Source: Gonatopus flavifemur
Taxonomy: Eukaryota; Arthropoda; Insecta; Hymenoptera; Dryinidae
Direction of reading: 5' to 3'
Length of the DNA: 64,000 nt
NCBI GenBank assembly: GCA_018340375.1
Contig: JAFFJZ010000004.1
Location: 20,992,001-21,056,000, forward strand
A program made the translations under genes and the position numbers. This document shows, piece after piece, positions 20,716-33,700 of this stretch; positions within the stretch are counted from its first letter, which is position 1, and each line of letters opens with the position of its first letter. The notes beneath the pieces are model-generated. The model did not search any database and was not told where the DNA came from. It saw only the letters and a program-made list of their open reading frames with translations.

Positions 20716-20929
20716 CCTAAGACGTTTGGAAAACGTGCTTTGGGAAGTCAACATCTGTGGTCCTTTGGACACGTTTTTGAAACGTTTTGAGAACTTTCGG
20801 TGCTGTTTGGGTTCTGGAGACATGACTGAAACATTTGTGGTCTGTGGGGCACTCCAAATTGTGATCCTGTCCCTGCAGAACTGTAGGTATGATTCGCACA
20901 CGTTAAATGTAACTTACCATTACTTCACA

Positions 20930-21100
20930 TGAAGGGTGTGTGAAACGGGATCGAAAGCTTATAAAACGTATATGGAACGTATGATTTGATCACTTTATAA
21001 CAAGCGGGCATCACACGCTTCAGGAGGGGGGAATTGAAACATTTTCTGCTCCGTATGCGCTTCCTTCGCGCTTCGTGTATACGCCTCATTTTCACCAGGG
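20930..21100 (-). repeat. Inverted copy of the 17477 MITE arm
   Basis: Its reverse complement begins CCCTGGTGAAAATGAGGCGT and follows 17478-17655 at most positions, including the GTATACACGAAGCG and GATCCCGTTT words. Confidence 0.7.
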
Positions 21101-21109
21101 TAAGGGGCC

Positions 21110-21570
21110 TAGTCGGGTTGCTGATATTCAGCCTGATTTCTCTCAGTCGGGGACACCCATACAAAGCCCATATGGGGCCACGCTGCATTACCAATTTTTT
21201 CCCCGGTTTTAAAAATCTAGCCTTAATAGGGCCTTGCAATGCTTCCCGTATTCTCCCAGAGATCTTGATTTAAGCATGCCTGTATACAACCTATGTAGGG
21301 CCAAGCTGTATTTCTAACGTTTTCTCCGTTTTGGAAATCTGAATGCACCAAACTACAGCCTGCATAGTCCTAGTTTTATCGCCTACTTTAACTTCATCAT
21401 GGGTGTTCTACATAGGCCCAAGTTGGGAACACCATGCAGGCCCTGAAGATGAGTGCGTGACAATCCTGTCTAGCATTCATAGGGGTAATCAGAACAGGGC
21501 CTGGAATAAAACGAGGACGCCTAGTTTGGCCCAAACTGCCGCCAAGAATTAATTTCCACACGGGACAGAA
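21110..21570. repeat. Dispersed repeat, second copy of the 12106-12850 family
   Basis: Ends in the same words as that copy (ggacgcctagtttggccc, then aattaatttccacacggga), but lacks some of its interior. Confidence 0.65.
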
Positions 21571-21734
21571 AACATCCATCTGCTCATGAAAGGCTTGATA
21601 ATATTGTCTGAATAATTTACTCATCTAATTCAGTACATCACGAAGTATACATACACGGAGAGAAATTTGTAGTTAAATTTACTATGTTATTATTGTTCCC
21701 GAGGAACAGACTGAACTATGACGGGTTCCCCCAT

Positions 21735-22846
21735 CCCAGACAGCACCGAAAGTTCTCGGGACGTTTTAGAAATGTGTCCATAGTTTTCGAGATTTGATTC
21801 TGAAAACATCATGTTCTAGATGTTTTGAAAACGTTTTTTTTCATGCATTCCGCAAGATTTTGAAAATGTTATTCTCATGTTCTTAGGTCATTTTTGAAAC
21901 GTTTCTGAAATATTAAACCAAATGGGTGTTCGTAATATGTTTGCATAATACTTTGAAATGAGACTGGAAACATCAACTTCACTATAATTTATGCACAATT
22001 ATATTGAATCAAATCATCATAGAGAATTGAAGGATTGTTTTGAAAATTTTATAATTTCCTCTATTTCTTTAATATGTATAAATAATGAATCTTTCACAAA
22101 TAATAAAAATCATGGATTTCAGCATTTTGATGTGTTAGTGCGTCACCTTTTCATCCACTAAAAAAAGGAAAACCTGCAATAGAATTTTGAAAGTAATCAT
22201 TCAACATATCCTAACCTAAATTTGAAAATTCACATAACTCGCTTGGTTATCAACTGATGTAAAATTCATTTTTATTACATAGAAAATATAAAATCCATGC
22301 AACTCCTTTCATTTGAAAGATTTAATTACACATATTTACATAACATGAAATTTTTATATCCAAATTGACAAATCGAATGCCATAACCAAGAATTTAATTT
22401 GATCGAAACTGCACTTTATTCAATAAAAAATCAGCTCACTTTCACTTAAACTCGCTCAACATTCTAATATTTCACGTAAATAGTTCAATATCATTAAATT
22501 CTCACGTTCCGAATGATATCATTGCAGGACTTTTTTGTGGACATCTGTGTGACACATTGCTATGTTTTGAAAATGTGTTTGGAATATTCCAATTCTCCAA
22601 GGAATAATATGAATTTTAGTGACTGAAAAAGACGAGGAAATTATTCATGCGACGTTTTCAAAACATTCACAATCAAATGTTTCCATCACCTCCCACGAAA
22701 ACGAAAATAAACCGTTCTAGGGCATTTTCACGTTTTCAAAACATACATGTGACGTTTTTAAAACATCCTGGGACGTTTTTGGCATGTTTTCTATGTAACC
22801 AACCACGTGTTGAGAATGTTTTCAAAACGTCCCAGTGCTGTCTGGG
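21735..22846. mobile_element. 1.1 kb MITE with CCCAGACAGCAC ends
   Basis: The left end CCCAGACAGCACCGAAAG and the inverse of the right end GTCCCAGTGCTGTCTGGG match. GTTTTGAAAACG-type words repeat in both orientations across it. No coding capacity. Related hairpins appear at 20690-20830. Confidence 0.65.
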
Positions 22847-23008
22847 GTAGAACGCACAGTTGAATTGGTCACAGGAGCTGCAAAGCATGTTTGTGGTTTC
22901 GATGCTCGTGATGGTTATGTCAGATCAACATTACGCTCCAGACATATAATGCCAAGTTTCAATACAAAATCTGAATTCACTGGCTCAAGTGATGAGGAAT
23001 CAGACTAA
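22847..23008 (+). pseudogene. C-terminal fragment of an unidentified coding sequence
   Basis: 54 clean codons reading VERTVELVTGAAKHVCGFDA, then RSRHIMPSFNTKSE and an acidic end SSDEESD before a TAA. Composition (no stops, acidic C-terminus, balanced residues) looks like real protein. It starts exactly where the 21735 MITE ends, so the MITE probably truncated it. I suspect the end of a transposon-borne ORF, but I cannot name the family. Confidence 0.4.
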
Positions 23009-24637
23009 ACGTCAGTAGCTAATAATGAAGCCTCCGAATGGTTGGTTCGTTGGGTAGGATGGAGTCGGAACTCGAAATGGAGCAACCTTCTCGTGGTGGG
23101 CTCTGAGGCGTTTTCCTCTCTTTTTGAGCAAAGTGTCAATAGCTACACTCTGATACAATATTGAACGTTTTTGTTCTGTTTAATTTGTTCCTAGAGTAGG
23201 AGTATGAAGAAATGTTCTCCAGCCTTGTCTATCCTTGATAGCTGGATACAGTGGCCTGACTACACAAGATCCACGTGTCCGTTATTGTTACTGGTAATGC
23301 GTACTATGTGATATTTTGCGTCATTTGAAAGTGTCAAGGAGAGTTTGTGGCACTCCACGCCTGTTTCTGAGATGGGCAATTTCGAAGGTGGCATTTATTG
23401 TACCATTCCATGGTATCCTGAATAAAATCAGTTCCTTGAACTTTCCTCGTAGACCTGTTCAGATGAAATGTTCAATATCTCAAAACCTCAAAATATGGAC
23501 ATACGGCTTAGGACGGCAGAGCACCCCTACCGATTTCTACGCCGCATCTCTATGGATGAATAGGGAACGTGAATACAAGATGGGTGAACGGAGATTCTGC
23601 GTAGTGGCATCGTAGGAATCTTCGGTGCTGTACAAAGAGTGAAACATCCAAATCAGAGTAAAGAGGTTGCACGGACAATGATTTGATGTGAAATAAAAAT
23701 AGAGAAATTCTCAATTCGAATATTTGCCTCTGATTTGGATGAAATCTTTGAAAACCTTGAATACTCTTCTCTGAATTCGTAAATGATCTATTGAAATATG
23801 AAACACGAAAAAATGCCAACATTCTTTTATGTATTTGAAAACTTTATATCATGTCTGACATCAACGCAACTTGATTTTAATCGTATGATGATTACAAAAG
23901 AGATCAAATGCACATTTTTTTTATTCGGATGATTAGATTTTTTCAAGATGTCACATGATCTTTTTAGATCTGAAGATACAAAGACTGGTTGAAATTCCTA
24001 GTTTATTAACGTTGTGATGAAAAATTTTTGATCCATGATATCAAAACAGTTCTTATAACAGTTCATATCTAAAGAAATACATATACAAAGATTTCTAGCT
24101 GTCCGAAAACTACATCTCCTGGTATCTCATTCATTCCTTCTCATGGGCATATAATTTGAAGAACACGTGATACACGATTCTCATAAATTTATTTCTAGAA
24201 CAAATACATGACTTTCGGAATTATCGTACTCGTTCTATAAATCATCCTCCTCACTTGGAAAAATTTCATTCTGATATATTGAACATCAGAAGAACTGTAT
24301 AGAAAACACTCAAAAAATCCCGCACGATGTTTTATTCGAAACAGTCATTATTGAATCTGTGAGTATCTGTCATGCAATTAACAATTGAACTGTGAATTCT
24401 AATACCGCACATTGTACTCATCCGACAGGCTGTACGTAGAAATTTCAATCTTTCTACCAATTGTGTGGTCAAATCCTCATCGACAGGGACAACACACTGA
24501 TAGTTTTGGACGTAAGATCTTTCAATAGATTAAGTGAAATTGGATGTATTAAAGTGAAGTCTTACAGAGTGTTGAATATAAAATTTGGATAACAGAACAA
24601 AATACTCACTCATGGATATTTTATTATTCCCGGTTAG
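23009..24637. other. No gene recognised
   Basis: AT-rich sequence upstream of the first visible M13 gene 2 exon. The ORF at 23316-23615 has no recognisable domain. The promoter and 5' exons of gene 2 should lie here or further left, but I could not identify them. Confidence 0.4.
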
Positions 24638-24799
24638 CGGGAGATATACTGAAGAATTTGGATCCAACGGTGAACCCTTGTCAGGATTTCTATGCTCACA
24701 CATGTAATGAGTTTATTCGAACAAACCCTGTGCAGCGTGGTAGACAAAGGATTGACAGTTGGTCTAAAGCAAATGAAGTTTTCATGTCGAAAATGCGAG
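24638..24799 (+). CDS. M13 gene 2, N-terminal exon 1
   Basis: Acceptor cccggttag, donor GTGAGA. It encodes GDILKNLDPTVNPCQDFYAH then TCNEFIRTNPV, which matches the M13 N-terminal signature (D...PC.DFY..AC..W....P). The two cysteines form family disulphides in secreted ectodomains. Exit phase 1 fits exon 2. Confidence 0.92.
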
Positions 24800-27700
24800 G
24801 TGAGAACAAAATTCAGAAATCTCTCTTGACGGAGCAGGAAATTCCTTCATAAAGAGATGCATTAGATTTCTGAAACAGCTCGATCTAACACATGGGTTGA
24901 AAAGTCCCGGGCCTAACACATAGATGGTGCGAATTTTACTGCATTCACCTGTTTTTCAGTTACTGCTAACCTTCAAAAGACAGCTGTCAAAGTTTCATGA
25001 TATTCTATTCATTAATTTGTGAGTCATTGTACTAAGAGTGACGCTATTTTTGTTATTTTCGAAACAATGGATCAAAAAAAATTCCGTGTTTCAATTTTAT
25101 ACTGTTTCTTGATGGGAAAAAATACCGTTCAAGCGGAGCAATGGCTCAAAAAGTGTTATGGGGACTCCGCTCCATCAGAAGCCACAATGAACCGTTGGTT
25201 TGCTGACTTCAAACGTGGTCATAGAGACACCGATGATGCAGAACGCAGTAGACGTTGAAATGAGGCGGTAACACTAGAGAACACTTAAAACATCCATAAA
25301 ATCGTTTTGAATGATCGAAAAGTGAAGTTGCGTGAGTTAGCTGACATCGTGAGGAAATCAAAAGAACGTGTTGACTTTATATTGCATGAGCACTTGACTA
25401 TAAAAAAGCTCTGCTCAAAGTGGGTGCCGCGTTTCCTCATTGTTGACCAAAAACAAGAACGCGTTGATGCTCGCCCGTAAGAAATTTCGCTCGAATGAAG
25501 AGGTTATCGCTGAAACTGATGCCTATTTTGAGGCAAAAGATAAATCGTTCTACAAAAGTGATATTGAAATGTTAGAGCGGCGCTGGAATGATTGCGTTGT
25601 TCTTGATGGAGATCACGTTGATGAATAAAGCTAATTTTGAACAAAAAAAACCGTGTTTTCTTTGTTAGGCCCGGGACTTGTCAGCCCATGTGTTATGACT
25701 CTAGGAGACACGCGCTAAGCATTTACGAATTTTGTAACGCCTGCACTAGGCAATTCTTGATTTTCTGTGGATGCATTTGATAAATGGTTGCTAGTGAATG
25801 CATTTTGAAATATGAATAATTGTTTCTCAGATACATTTTCTCAATTTAGATCTGCTGAACGGCATACCATCGAAGATCGATCCAATATATAAGACATTAT
25901 ATGATCTCTGTTTGAACACAGGTAAGATAACTCAATCCATCTTAAATAACACAGGAAATATGAATAGTAGAGCTCTGCGGAGAATGTCAGGCAGATATGG
26001 ATGATGACAAAAACCGGGCCGAGCAGGGTGGAGTTGACAATAGAATACAGCTTGGTGCGAAGCTGACTGGCAAAATTTCAGTGAAATATACCTTTAGTGG
26101 TGATCAGTGAATTGCTTCCGACAATCTATGATTGTCTTGGGAGTGATTTACGCTGTGGGCAAGGTGTCGCCAAAGCTCCTAGGCCCAACATAGACTCGAT
26201 AAAATGGGTAAGTGTTGCGATAAGCATTAACAATAGCTAGGCTCAACCTTGGCTGTGACCGTCAGTCTTGGCACCAACTTGGTCCACTATTTTAACAATG
26301 CTGATTTTATGTTGATAAAAAAAATTGGTGGAGCGTGAAGTGATGTTATCATTTCAAAGTTGCGCTATCCTGATGTCGAGGTTGCCCAATCTGAGCCTGT
26401 GTCGCACCATCCTAAAACCAATGGGGAATTTTTATTTGGGAGTACTTACACCACTCCATCCGGTTTTCGTCACAGGACCTCATGGTTTCGATCCGTATTC
26501 ATTTTCAAAGGCACCGGAAAATCTAGAATGTCTCTATCTCCCTCTAATTGACGTGTAGCCAAGGACAGTAAAGTGGTTGATGATCGTTCATTCTCAACCA
26601 GAAATTTGAAAACAGGCGCAATACTGCACCAGTACTTTCCAAGACTAACAGGGTACTGGCATTTGTCTGGGATGATAACGTTCTTCTGTGCTGGGGATTG
26701 AATACTAATACTCCCATTTGCAATCAGTGCAGTGTCTCTACCTGTACGGCAGTACCTGGCCGCAGCATTGAGCTCTCAGTATTGGTTTATCAGTACAGGC
26801 ATAGCAGTGCGTTTCTATGTATGCAGTACTGATCCCGTACGTGTTGGCCAAGTGTTGAAGGCCCAATACTGGCACTGTGTTGCACCTGTTATAAACATTG
26901 GCATTATTCGGATTCTTCTGATTCGGTTGCAGAGAGATACAGAATTTTTAGATTCGCCGATGTTTGGGGAATAAATTTTTCAGTTACTCGATTATTCCAG
27001 GGGGAAATGAAATGAAGACATTAAAACAAATGCTTCATGAATATGGCGGATTCCCCTTCTCAGAAGCAGAAATCGCATCACATGTGGTAGAAGTTATGAT
27101 CAACGCTACATCTGAGTTCCGAAAAGGAGCGTTTTTTGATACGGAATTGGTGCGATATGACGATGATTCGAAATCTTTCGAGGTGACCATAAATCTCATC
27201 ATATGTCAATTTTTGTTCCTTGGATACTGAGAACAATGTATCATCAAGTTCTGCACTCTCATCCACATTGAATGAGGCATTGGAATCAATTGGAAAAGTC
27301 CAATGCGTTCTTTTGTTTCAAAGTTTGGAGCTCGAGAGGATTGAAACCATGCTAAAGAAATTAACACCGAATTGATAGACTTATTTATATTCAAATACAC
27401 CGAGATTGTGCAGAGATTCCCATGCAGGAAACGCCAATAATGTAAACACAGCCAATAATCGGCCCATGTATGGCTACCATTAAGTGGCCAACAATGGATT
27501 TACATCATTGGCACAAGTCTGGCCCACCACTGGCTGATAAGAAAGGCCAGCAATGAAAACAGCCGATAATCAGCCGATGTACGGCTATGGTAAACGGCCA
27601 ACAATTGATTCCCCGTTACTGGCTGAAATATGGTCTATTACTGAGTGAAATGGATTTCAAAGTTGAATGTATTATATTCGTAATCACCCGTGGAAAAAGT

Positions 27701-30700
27701 TTGTTTTGGCCTTATTTCTATTACGCTGAATAAATAATTCACATCCATCAAATACGTTTCACATGATTCAAATGAATTCTTATTCATATAGATAATCAAT
27801 TACTTTCTCATGTAAATAACAAAAAAATTTGAAGGAATAAGCAACTGAATTCAACTGATTCATCGAGAATGCTTTTGACTCGTATAATTTTACATTTGAG
27901 ATTGTGGAAATATCGGGCATACAAATCTATTTAGAAAAAAAAACATCCATTTCTGATCTTGTGAAAACTGGAATGACAAATTTCCCTAAAACAAAAACAA
28001 AAAAGTGTTTTGGGTCACACTTGACCACTCATTTGAACTAATACTGAACCGATTATTCTGGAACGCAGTCATATTACCATTGGATATCATTATTATTATG
28101 CCCTCATAATCTGGCCATAAATCGGGATCATTTAGTCCCATTACTGGGCCAATCAATAATTTTATACACGGCCGATCATTTATTGCCATTACTGAACTCA
28201 CGTTATCATCCAGCAATTAACCATTGATGAGCCATTGATGGGTGCCATTAACGGGCGAAGAACGCCGTTTGTGGTCCAGTAACGTGCCATTATTGGGCCA
28301 ATTAATGAACCCTGTATGGGTTATAGTCAAATCGGGGTTAATTTCCAAAATACAACACGGATCGAAATGAAATTTTGACACGGGATTGACGGACTAGACA
28401 GTACTTGCAACGTAAAAATTCTAACAGTGCGTTTTTCTCCCACAATTGAGAACGATTTGAATTCATACTGTGATTCTATAAAGTGAACAAAGACACGTAT
28501 ACATGAATGTATTAGTAAGAGATGGGAGTCACCATTTTTGGGACGGGTTGAAATGGGAACGGTATTCCAAATTTGAATAAATCATTGGAAAATTGTTGTT
28601 TAGATCTTTCTCCCCGTATTTGACCTGAGATATTGGGCAATTTATGATCGTGGTGTCGACGATGAATTAGTTGATGATTACAAATGCATACTGAAGAGGA
28701 TATATGAGCAGTTCATAGGGAGGAATACCGATGAGGAAATTCTTTCAAGAACTATAGACCATCTCTTCAAATTCCGGCAAAAATTGTACAGTGTAAGTAG
28801 CGTATGTAACGTCCTCGGATAAATTTTCGATTTTCCTCTACATTCATATATGCTCATTTTGATTGTAATTGAATATACGCTGTTAGAAATTTTTGATTGA
28901 ACCCCTAATTGCATGTAATAGGAGCCAAAGTTATTTAAGTAATTGGAAAATTTATTGGAATTTCAGTTGAATGTACATGGAATTTCAGTTATACATCAGT
29001 ATATGATGTAATGTAGCGGGAATTTGAGTTTCAGTTGCGAGAAAGGGAACTCTCGATTGAATTATCGAAAATTGTGAGTTTCCTTCACGAATGTGCTCAA
29101 AAAAAAAACATGTGAAATTTAAATACATTCCTAACAGTGTAATCATATGTCCATACTATATTGGACATTGACCATATTGATAATTATATTAAGCATTTAT
29201 CCTCTTCAAAATAGGGAATATATAAAAATAGGAAAGAGAATCTAGCATTGTACGAGTCAGAATAAGGAATATGCATGACGAACGAATTCTTTTCTATTCT
29301 GAATTCAATCATAGTTACGTGTATATACAGGGTGGTCCATTTGAAGTGATATAGTCAAATATCTCGGAAACTAGTGGGGATGGAGAAAAATGTTCCGAAT
29401 AAAAAGTTTAGGGTTCCAAGGAGGAAGTATGATGCTGACCTTGAAAAATCCCTCAGAGGTCATGTAGGGGTCCGGATGGTTTTTTTGGATGAGACTCCCA
29501 TTTTTTTATCATGGCATGGGAAAGCTGGTTTCAAACCCTTTACAAAACACTGGTGACGGACCCCTTTCCGTCTATTGGGGTGCAAGGTATGGACCGTCGA
29601 AGTTATTGATGAACTACTCTTAGCGCTACCCAGGGACAACGACGTGGACGTGGTAGTTCTCTGTTCCCTCCGGAGTGCTTGGTTATCGTGAGTCCCCTCG
29701 CCGCTTACATGAGGGGTGCTTGATGCTGTCACAATAATTGCTCGAAGTTACCCCCCTCTGTCTGGATACATGATCCTGGTATGTTGGCACAAACAGTGCG
29801 GATGCGATCGATCATGTCCTCCCTCATTTACAAAAAAACTCCCAAATTTTTTTGGTGAATCCACAAAGGAATTCTTTACAGTGTAACTCTTTTTGGTGAA
29901 TTCTCTGGAAGCTCGAAGGATTTTTGTATCTGTTCGGATGTGCATCCTAATCGACGTTATGTGGTATGGTCAATACTTCTAATGTTTCCAGCAACCTTTC
30001 AACAATTTTTGAGATTCGATACTCGTTTATGACCCTCATTGAATCAAAGGGAATAATTCATTCGATTTGAAACGCAATAATCGTAATAAATCGTACACAT
30101 TACTGCCAACCATAATGAGCAGAGACTCAGTGTTCCCGTTTGTTTATGTTGACGTTTTTTTCCCAATGAAATTCACTCTAATCTGCATTGAAATCAGTCT
30201 CGATCTTCGAAGAAAAGCGATGAACAAGAATACATAAACAAAAAGGAACATCGAATTTCTGTTTATTATAGTTGGTTATGTGGATGATTACGGAAATACG
30301 TGATCATTCGAACACTGGTTCTAAACTGAGACCATCACAATCGTTCTTTTCCCTTGCATATTCAATCATCTACATTTATCAATTCATTCCACTCGATTCA
30401 ATCGGAGAAATGAATCACTATCCACCCTCTGAAATTATTGATATGATGCTTGTGCTTGGCTCCTGTCACAATAATTACAACCAAGCCGCAAGAGTTTACC
30501 GGGATCGGTATCCCGATCGCCGCATTGCACACCCCACGACTATCCGTCGACTCGAATTGAGTGCTCGACGAGGAGTATTGCAGCGAGATCTAAGACATCA
30601 CCGGTACGATGAGAATGATATCCGTGCACTCACCATATTGGGACTTATCCACTTGGACCCTCATGTTAGTAGCAGATCGTTGGCACGAATAACTGGTATA

Positions 30701-33700
30701 CCCCAGACTACTGTTTTGAGAATCTTGAAGCATGTCAAACATCGACCACCATACCACATTACGTTAACTCAAGCTCTCACTCCAAACGACATGAGACTTC
30801 GAATTAGATTCTGCAACTGGGCACGAGCAAGGCTGGTTGACGATCCTCAATTCTTCGACTATGTAATGTTCTCCGACGAAGCATCTTTTCAGAGCACTAG
30901 GCATTTGAATAGACACAACTCTCATTACTGGTCGGATGTTAATCCGCATTGGTATCGAGCAATCGACAACCAACATCGTTGGAGCGTAAATGTGTGGTGC
31001 GGGATCGTCAATGGCTATTTAGTTGGTCCACATTTCTTCAACGGCACTTTGAACGGCCCCCTGTTTCTGGAATTTCTGGCGGATCATTTACCAGGCTTGC
31101 TTGAGGATCTGGATTTACAAATAAGGCAGAGGATGTGGGTCCAACTAGATGGAGCGCCACCTCATTACACATTGATCGTGAGAGAATACCTTGATCATCA
31201 TTTCCCGGGAAGGTGGATTGGACGAGATGGACCAGTTGCGTGGCCTCCACGCTCACCCGACTTGACATCTCCCGACTTTTCCTTGTGGGATTTCTGAAAG
31301 ACAAAGTATCCAAGACCCAACCAACAACGAGGAAGGACATGATCGATCGCATCCGCACTGTTTGTGCCAACATACCGCGATCAGTGTTTCTGAAGACGGT
31401 TACAAATTTTTGGCGGGGACTGGGATTATGTATCCAGGCAGAGGGGGGTAACTTCGAGCAATTATTGTAACAGCATCAAGCACCTCTCATGTGAGAGGCA
31501 AGGGGACTCACAATAATCAAGCACTCCGGAGGGAACAGAGGACCACCACGCCCACGTCGTTGTTCCTGGGTAGCGCTAAGAGTAGTTCATCAATAACTTC
31601 GACGGTTCATACCTTGCATCCCAATGGGCGGGAAGGGGTCCATGACCAGTGTTTCGTAAAGGGTTTGAAACCAGCTTGCCCATGCCATGATAAAAAAATG
31701 AGAGTCCCATTTAAAAAAACGATCTTGACCCCTAAATGTCCTTGAAAATGACCTCTGAGGGATCTTTCAAGGTCAGCATCATACTTCCTCCTTGGAACCC
31801 TGAACTTTCTACCCGAAACATTTTTTTCTATCTCCACTAGTTTTCGAGACATTTGACTATATCACTTCAAATGGACCACCCTGTATACGCCCCCAAGTGT
31901 CGCGGGCGTTTTTTCCAAAAATGAAGTGAGATACGAGAAAATTTTTCGGACAAAAGTTGTAGGGTACCGAGGGGGACATTCGATGGTGGCCTTGGCTTTG
32001 ACCTCAAATCTCATCTTCAAGGGCATTCTGAGATCAACTCTTGTTTTTTAAATAGCATCTCATATTTTTTACTGCAGATTTGGATTCTAGGTCAAAAACC
32101 AAGAAACTTTTGTCTGAACCATTTTCCTGAAATCCGCAAAAATGGCGCTCTAATCGATATTGTTCCATTTTGAATCTGACATTTGAATAACTCGAAAACG
32201 AAGGGTCTTGCAAAAGAATGTTTCGTACAAAAGTTGTCAATACACAACACATTTCAATCGTCTACATTACCACCATTCAGAGCTCACGCGATGTAAACAA
32301 ACGACGGGGTTCAGTGAAAATTCACGATTTTGAAAGTCAGTTTGTCAGTTACATTTGATTATTACTTGGTTTATGACAAATTGAAAATCATGGATATCCG
32401 ATACACGGTTTCTGAGAAGATCGATATGATCTACATTTACGGTGAAGTGCATAAGAACCCCAGACAAGCATATGACTTGTATGCAGAACGATTTCCTGAA
32501 AGAACAACGCCATCCATTAGGTATTTTCAACGCATTACAAAATTATTCTCAGAAACGGGAAGTGTTACAAGGGAAAAACGACATCGAATGAGAACTGTTA
32601 GCGGAGAAAATGCGGAAGTTAATGTACTAGCTGCAGTAGCCAATAATCCACACGTGAGCTCTCGTGAAATTGAACTCCATTCGGGAATTTCTCGAAGAAG
32701 TGTTCTTCGAATACTGAAACGTCACAAATTCCATCCTTATCACATTTGTTTGCATCAAGACCTTCACGGTGATGATTTCGAAAATCGTGTACAGTTTTGT
32801 CGATGGGGTCTAGCGCAAATGCACAATAACAACTTCATCAACATATTATTTTCTGATGAGTCGATGAGATTTTTTTTTATGGGGATACATAAAAGATACA
32901 GTTTATCAACAAGCACCGACTACACCTGAGAATATGCGTCAACGAATCATCAATGCATGCGCGAGAATCATTGAAGATATTTTAGCACGAGTTCAGCAAT
33001 CTTTTGTAAAACGTTTTGAAATGTGTATTGAAGTCGAAGGCCATCGTTTTGAGCATCTACTGCATTAAAATTATCCAAGTGATGTAGACGGTTGAAATGT
33101 GTTGTGTTTTGTCTGTTATAACCCATCACCTCCGTTTCAGTTCAAGGGGTCCCCCTTGGAATCGGACAACTTTTGTCCGAAACATTCTCCTCCAAGACCC
33201 TTCGTTTTCGAGTTATTCTAATGTCAGATTCAGTATGGAACAATATCGATTAGAGCGCCATCTTTGCGGATTTCAAGAAAATGGTTCAGACAAAAGTTTC
33301 TTGGTTTTTGACCTAGAATCCAAATCTGCAGTGAAAAATATGAGATGCTATTCAAAAAACAAGAGTTGACCTCAGAATGCCCTTGAAGATGAGATTTGAG
33401 GTCAAAGCCAAGGCCACCATCGGATGTCCCCCTCGATACCCTACAATTTTTGTCCGAAAAATTTTCTCGTATCTCATTTTATTTTTGGAAAAAACGCCCG
33501 CGACACTTTAAATGCCCACCCTGTATATTCAATGTACATTCTATAGGTACTTTTTAGAGAAATACAAAGAACAGTATAATGATGCGTTTGTGTGCATTCA
33601 CACATGTACACGCCAATGTGCATGAGTATATCTTAGGTCTGGAGTGCAACGGGATTCCCAAACGCAAGTCGATAAGACGAACCTAATCATAATAGTATAG

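Noticed and set aside
25831..25849. Alternative acceptor ttctcag for M13 gene 2 exon 2
   Set aside because: It would put the exon in a frame with a stop, given the phase of exon 1; the acceptor at 25849 keeps the family-like reading.
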